NCBI GenBank assembly: GCA_027073945.1
Contig: JALTEL010000230.1
Coordinates: forward strand, 1 to 8,948
Direction of reading: 5' to 3'
DNA from: Caldifarciminota bacterium
Lineage (GTDB): Bacteria; WOR-3; Hydrothermia; UBA1063; CAJXJZ01
DNA length: 8,948 nt
Below are positions 7,414 through 8,948 of this stretch, one piece after another. Both the position numbers and the translations under genes were made by a program. Below the pieces are notes generated by a model. That model was not told the DNA's origin, made no database searches, and saw nothing but the letters and a program-made list of their open reading frames with translations. The first letter of the stretch is position 1. The number at the start of each line of letters is the position of its first letter.

Positions 7414-7737
7414 ATGCGAATAAGTAGAGCTACAGAAATATTAAAGGCAATATCAAATGAAATACGTCTGAAAATACTCCTTATTGTTTTTAAACTTGGC
7501 CCTGTTTGCGTTTGTGATATTGTACGACTGCTTAAAATTCCTCAGGGTTCTGTGTCAAGAAATCTTTCATATTTGCGAATTACAGGTTTGCTTTTGGCAG
7601 AGCGGAAAAATAACGTTGTTTTTTACAGTATAAACAAAGAGAGTATCTTTTTGATGCGGCTTGTTGTATTATTGTGGAAGAATCTCAAAAATGAGCTTAT
7701 AGGCAAACAAATTGAAGATTTTCATAAGAGCAGGTAA
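7414..7737 (+). CDS. ArsR-family winged-helix repressor with CVCD metal motif
   Basis: This is a transcriptional repressor of the ArsR/SmtB family, which leaves its operator when it binds metal or metalloid ions. From ATG 7414 the protein has 107 residues, close to the family norm. It aligns end to end with the classic layout: helix ATEILKAISNEIRLKIL (6-22), then LGPVCVCDIVRLL (28-40), recognition helix QGSVSRNLSYLRITGLL (44-60) and wing KNNVVFYSI (66-73). Cys32 and Cys34 in CVCD correspond to the As(III)/Sb(III)-binding pair of E. coli ArsR, whose motif is CVCDLC; the third cysteine is absent. The reading frame is open from an ATG at 7348, which would add 22 residues with several cysteines. 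That extension runs through the palindromes and does not match the family, so I prefer 7414 (7408 is also possible). No Shine-Dalgarno is seen for any of these starts. The real inducer is unknown; no arsenic genes are in view. Confidence 0.85.
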   Translation: MRISRATEILKAISNEIRLKILLIVFKLGPVCVCDIVRLLKIPQGSVSRNLSYLRITGLLLAERKNNVVFYSINKESIFLMRLVVLLWKNLKNELIGKQIEDFHKSR

Positions 7738-7762
7738 AAATTTTTTGTGTGATTTATTCGTT

Positions 7763-7772
7763 TATACGTATA
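7763..7772. promoter_or_regulatory. Palindrome/half-site ahead of the Fe-S gene
   Basis: TATACGTATA is a perfect 10-bp palindrome in the 57-nt gap between the arsR-type and Fe-S genes, 22 nt before the ATG. TACGTATAT, overlapping it at 7765-7773, matches the left arm of the 7391-7412 repeat at 8 of 9 bases. It may be a second, weaker binding site for the repressor. It is short and AT-rich, so chance is possible. Confidence 0.35.
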
Positions 7773-7794
7773 TATCAATAAAAGGAGGTCCAAT

Positions 7795-8466
7795 ATGAAA
7801 AACAATAAAGTAATACCACCAGACTCGAAATATGCAAAATGGCATGGACTGCCCAGAGAGGAGATACCATGGTTCCCAGTGGTTGATGAGAGCAAATGCA
7901 TAGGGTGCAAACTATGTTATGTGTCCTGTGGCAGGAATGTATATGATTTTGACGAGAAAACGTATAAATCTGTTGTTGCAAAACCTTTTAATTGTCTTGT
8001 CGGATGTTCCACATGCGCAATTATTTGTCCCTCTGATGCCATTTCTTTTCCTCCAAGAGAAATTATTCACCAGATAGAAAAAGAATATCGTATAATTGGC
8101 AAGATTCAGAATACAGCCAGAGTAAAAAAAGCGAAGCAAGAAATAGAAAAATTGAGGCATATGGCTTTGGACAGTCTCGAGAATGCTACGGTTGCCATTC
8201 AATATGAAGTTGTAGGGCACGTTCTGGAGAAGCAGATAGGCAGAAAAATACATGAATTTCTAAAGAATAGACCTCTTGATTGTGTTGATTTTACAATAAA
8301 CACTGCATCTCTCAGTGGATGTTGGGATATGCAATCACCTTCTTTATTGAAGTTTAAAATAATATCCACGGAATACAAAGATATAAGTGAATTTGAAAAA
8401 GATTTTGAGAGAATTTTCATTGAGTCTGGTCTGATTATTACGCAAAAAACCGCTGTCAGGGGTTAA
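7795..8466 (+). CDS. 2x[4Fe-4S] ferredoxin-domain protein with unknown C-terminal half
   Basis: The N-terminal part of this 223-residue protein is a two-cluster ferredoxin domain. Cluster ligands are Cys35/38/41/45 (C-x2-C-x2-C-x3-C, followed by Gly rather than the usual Pro) and Cys67/71/74/78 (C-x3-C-x2-C-x3-C-P). The segment before it, LPREEIPWFPVVDESKC, and PSDAISFPPREII after it look like a specific ferredoxin subfamily rather than a stray domain. Residues about 95-223 are not recognised: a charged helical stretch (95-127), then a mixed region with two further cysteines (163, 176). No signal peptide or membrane segment is seen, so it is probably a cytosolic electron carrier or redox-regulatory protein. 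The start is certain: AAAGGAGGT at 7781-7789 is a near-perfect Shine-Dalgarno. It follows the ArsR-type gene by 57 nt with no terminator between, so it is the likeliest regulated target. The electron partner is unknown. Confidence 0.88.
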   Translation: MKNNKVIPPDSKYAKWHGLPREEIPWFPVVDESKCIGCKLCYVSCGRNVYDFDEKTYKSVVAKPFNCLVGCSTCAIICPSDAISFPPREIIHQIEKEYRIIGKIQNTARVKKAKQEIEKLRHMALDSLENATVAIQYEVVGHVLEKQIGRKIHEFLKNRPLDCVDFTINTASLSGCWDMQSPSLLKFKIISTEYKDISEFEKDFERIFIESGLIITQKTAVRG

Positions 8467-8617
8467 TTTAGAAGCTAACTATCAAAAAGATCCCTGAGAG
8501 CTTGTTGGAATTGTTTGATTTTACAGGACTTATTTGAACAGCGCAATATGGATTTTCCATAACTAAAAAAATAATTGTCTTGTATAGTCTTAATTTATAA
8601 GTGATACCGACGACAAC
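8467..8617. other. Intergenic spacer without a recognised gene
   Basis: This stretch between the Fe-S gene and the next promoter holds no credible ORF. A short inverted repeat, TATGGA-TTT-TCCATA at 8547-8561, could fold, but it is followed by A residues rather than T, so it does not look like an intrinsic terminator for the upstream genes. CTGAGAG at 8494-8500 recalls one piece of a riboswitch core, but nothing around it supports that reading. Confidence 0.6.
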
Positions 8618-8646
8618 TTGACTTTTCAGGTTTGTTGACTTATACT
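8618..8646 (+). promoter_or_regulatory. Strong sigma70-type promoter for the lipoprotein gene
   Basis: TTGACT (8618-8623) is followed by exactly 17 bases and then TATACT (8641-8646), one mismatch from consensus in each hexamer. Transcription would start near 8653, leaving a leader of about 26 nt that includes the Shine-Dalgarno. The heptamer TTGACTT is repeated 17 nt downstream at 8635-8641, overlapping the -10 region. This could be a direct-repeat regulator site or chance. The promoter shows that the lipoprotein is a separate transcription unit from the Fe-S gene. Confidence 0.75.
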
Positions 8647-8678
8647 ATTACATACTTAAATTGCGAGGAGGTGAAGCA

Positions 8679-8948
8679 ATGAAAAAGATAATAGGTGTGA
8701 TAGCCCTTGCATCATTTATTATGGTCGCAGGGTGTCATAAAAAAGAAACCGTATCCAAGCAGGATACAGAGGCAGCAATTGCCGGCATGATGGAACTCGA
8801 CACGGCTACAACCAATTCCGAAGCTTATGCTGCATACAAGAGCATGCCGGAGGATATGCCCATAACGCTTCCCATTAACACTAAGGGTGTTATGCTGGAG
8901 CACAATTTACCATTACCATTTGTCGGACTTGTGCAGAAATTGTCTCAT
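8679..8948 (+). CDS. Predicted lipoprotein, N-terminal part (runs off window)
   Basis: Ninety codons are visible and the frame is still open at the window edge. The N-terminus is a lipoprotein signal peptide: MKK, a hydrophobic core IIGVIALASFIM, then lipobox VAGC with the modified cysteine at residue 19. His20 at the +2 position gives no inner-membrane retention signal (Asp), though that rule holds only for some diderms. The following 20 or so residues (KKETVSKQDTEAAIAG) are a hydrophilic linker, after which a region with several Met and Pro residues begins (ELDTATTNSEAYAAYKSMPEDMP). I do not recognise the mature domain. The start is well supported by AGGAGGTGA at 8666-8674, 4 nt before ATG, and by the promoter upstream. 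It was not picked up as a closed reading frame because no stop lies in the window. Confidence 0.85.
   Translation, partial: MKKIIGVIALASFIMVAGCHKKETVSKQDTEAAIAGMMELDTATTNSEAYAAYKSMPEDMPITLPINTKGVMLEHNLPLPFVGLVQKLSH

Noticed and set aside
7735..7746. A5/T6 run after the arsR-type gene as a terminator
   Set aside because: It is only an A-T tract with no GC stem, and a strong Shine-Dalgarno with a close gene follows, suggesting read-through.
8491..8545. TPP riboswitch-like fragments (CTGAGAG, TTTGAACAG)
   Set aside because: The second core sequence and the paired stems are absent, spacing is wrong, and the downstream gene is an unrelated lipoprotein.
8547..8561. Hairpin TATGGA-TTT-TCCATA as a terminator
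   Set aside because: The stem is weak and AT-rich, and is followed by A residues. On the opposite strand the T run would precede rather than follow the stem.

Overview
The window looks like chromosomal DNA from an AT-rich, probably anaerobic bacterium. The bacterial signs are strong Shine-Dalgarno sites, a near-consensus sigma70-type promoter, a lipobox lipoprotein and a GatA amidotransferase subunit. The signs of an anaerobe are indirect: a short ThiC, a Thi4-type thiazole synthase that lacks the suicide cysteine, and a two-cluster iron-sulfur protein. The species or phylum cannot be fixed from the sequence; a deep-branching or candidate lineage, or a clostridial-like one, would fit. All recognised genes are on the + strand. 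No mobile element, CRISPR array, rRNA or tRNA was seen, and no gene-free stretch exceeds about 210 bases.

Layout. (1) Positions 33-2081 are a thiamin precursor pair: thiC makes the pyrimidine half and thi4 makes the thiazole half. (2) Positions 2137-2514 encode a small, very acidic protein of unknown function, 3 nt ahead of valS. (3) Positions 2518-7296 are a tightly packed chain: valS (valyl-tRNA synthetase), gatA (tRNA-dependent amidotransferase subunit A, 8 nt overlap) and an eIF2B/MtnA-superfamily protein starting at TTG in a 4 nt overlap. The chain is dominated by translation genes, but gatB and gatC are not in the window. (4) Positions 7377-7737 hold an ArsR-type repressor gene with a Cys-Val-Cys-Asp metal-site motif. 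It is preceded by two adjacent perfect palindromes, one of which has the geometry of an ArsR-family operator. (5) Positions 7795-8466 encode a protein with an N-terminal 2x[4Fe-4S] domain and an unrecognised C-terminal half, 57 nt behind the repressor and probably under its control. (6) Positions 8618-8948 hold a strong promoter and the start of a predicted lipoprotein that runs off the window.

The points most worth a second look are: proline in Thi4 at the position of the sulfur-donor cysteine (eukaryotes) or histidine (archaea); the eIF2B-like protein, which lacks the isomerase cysteine and is coupled to tRNA-charging genes; and the ArsR/palindrome/Fe-S cassette. None of these proves a new system, but each can be tested.
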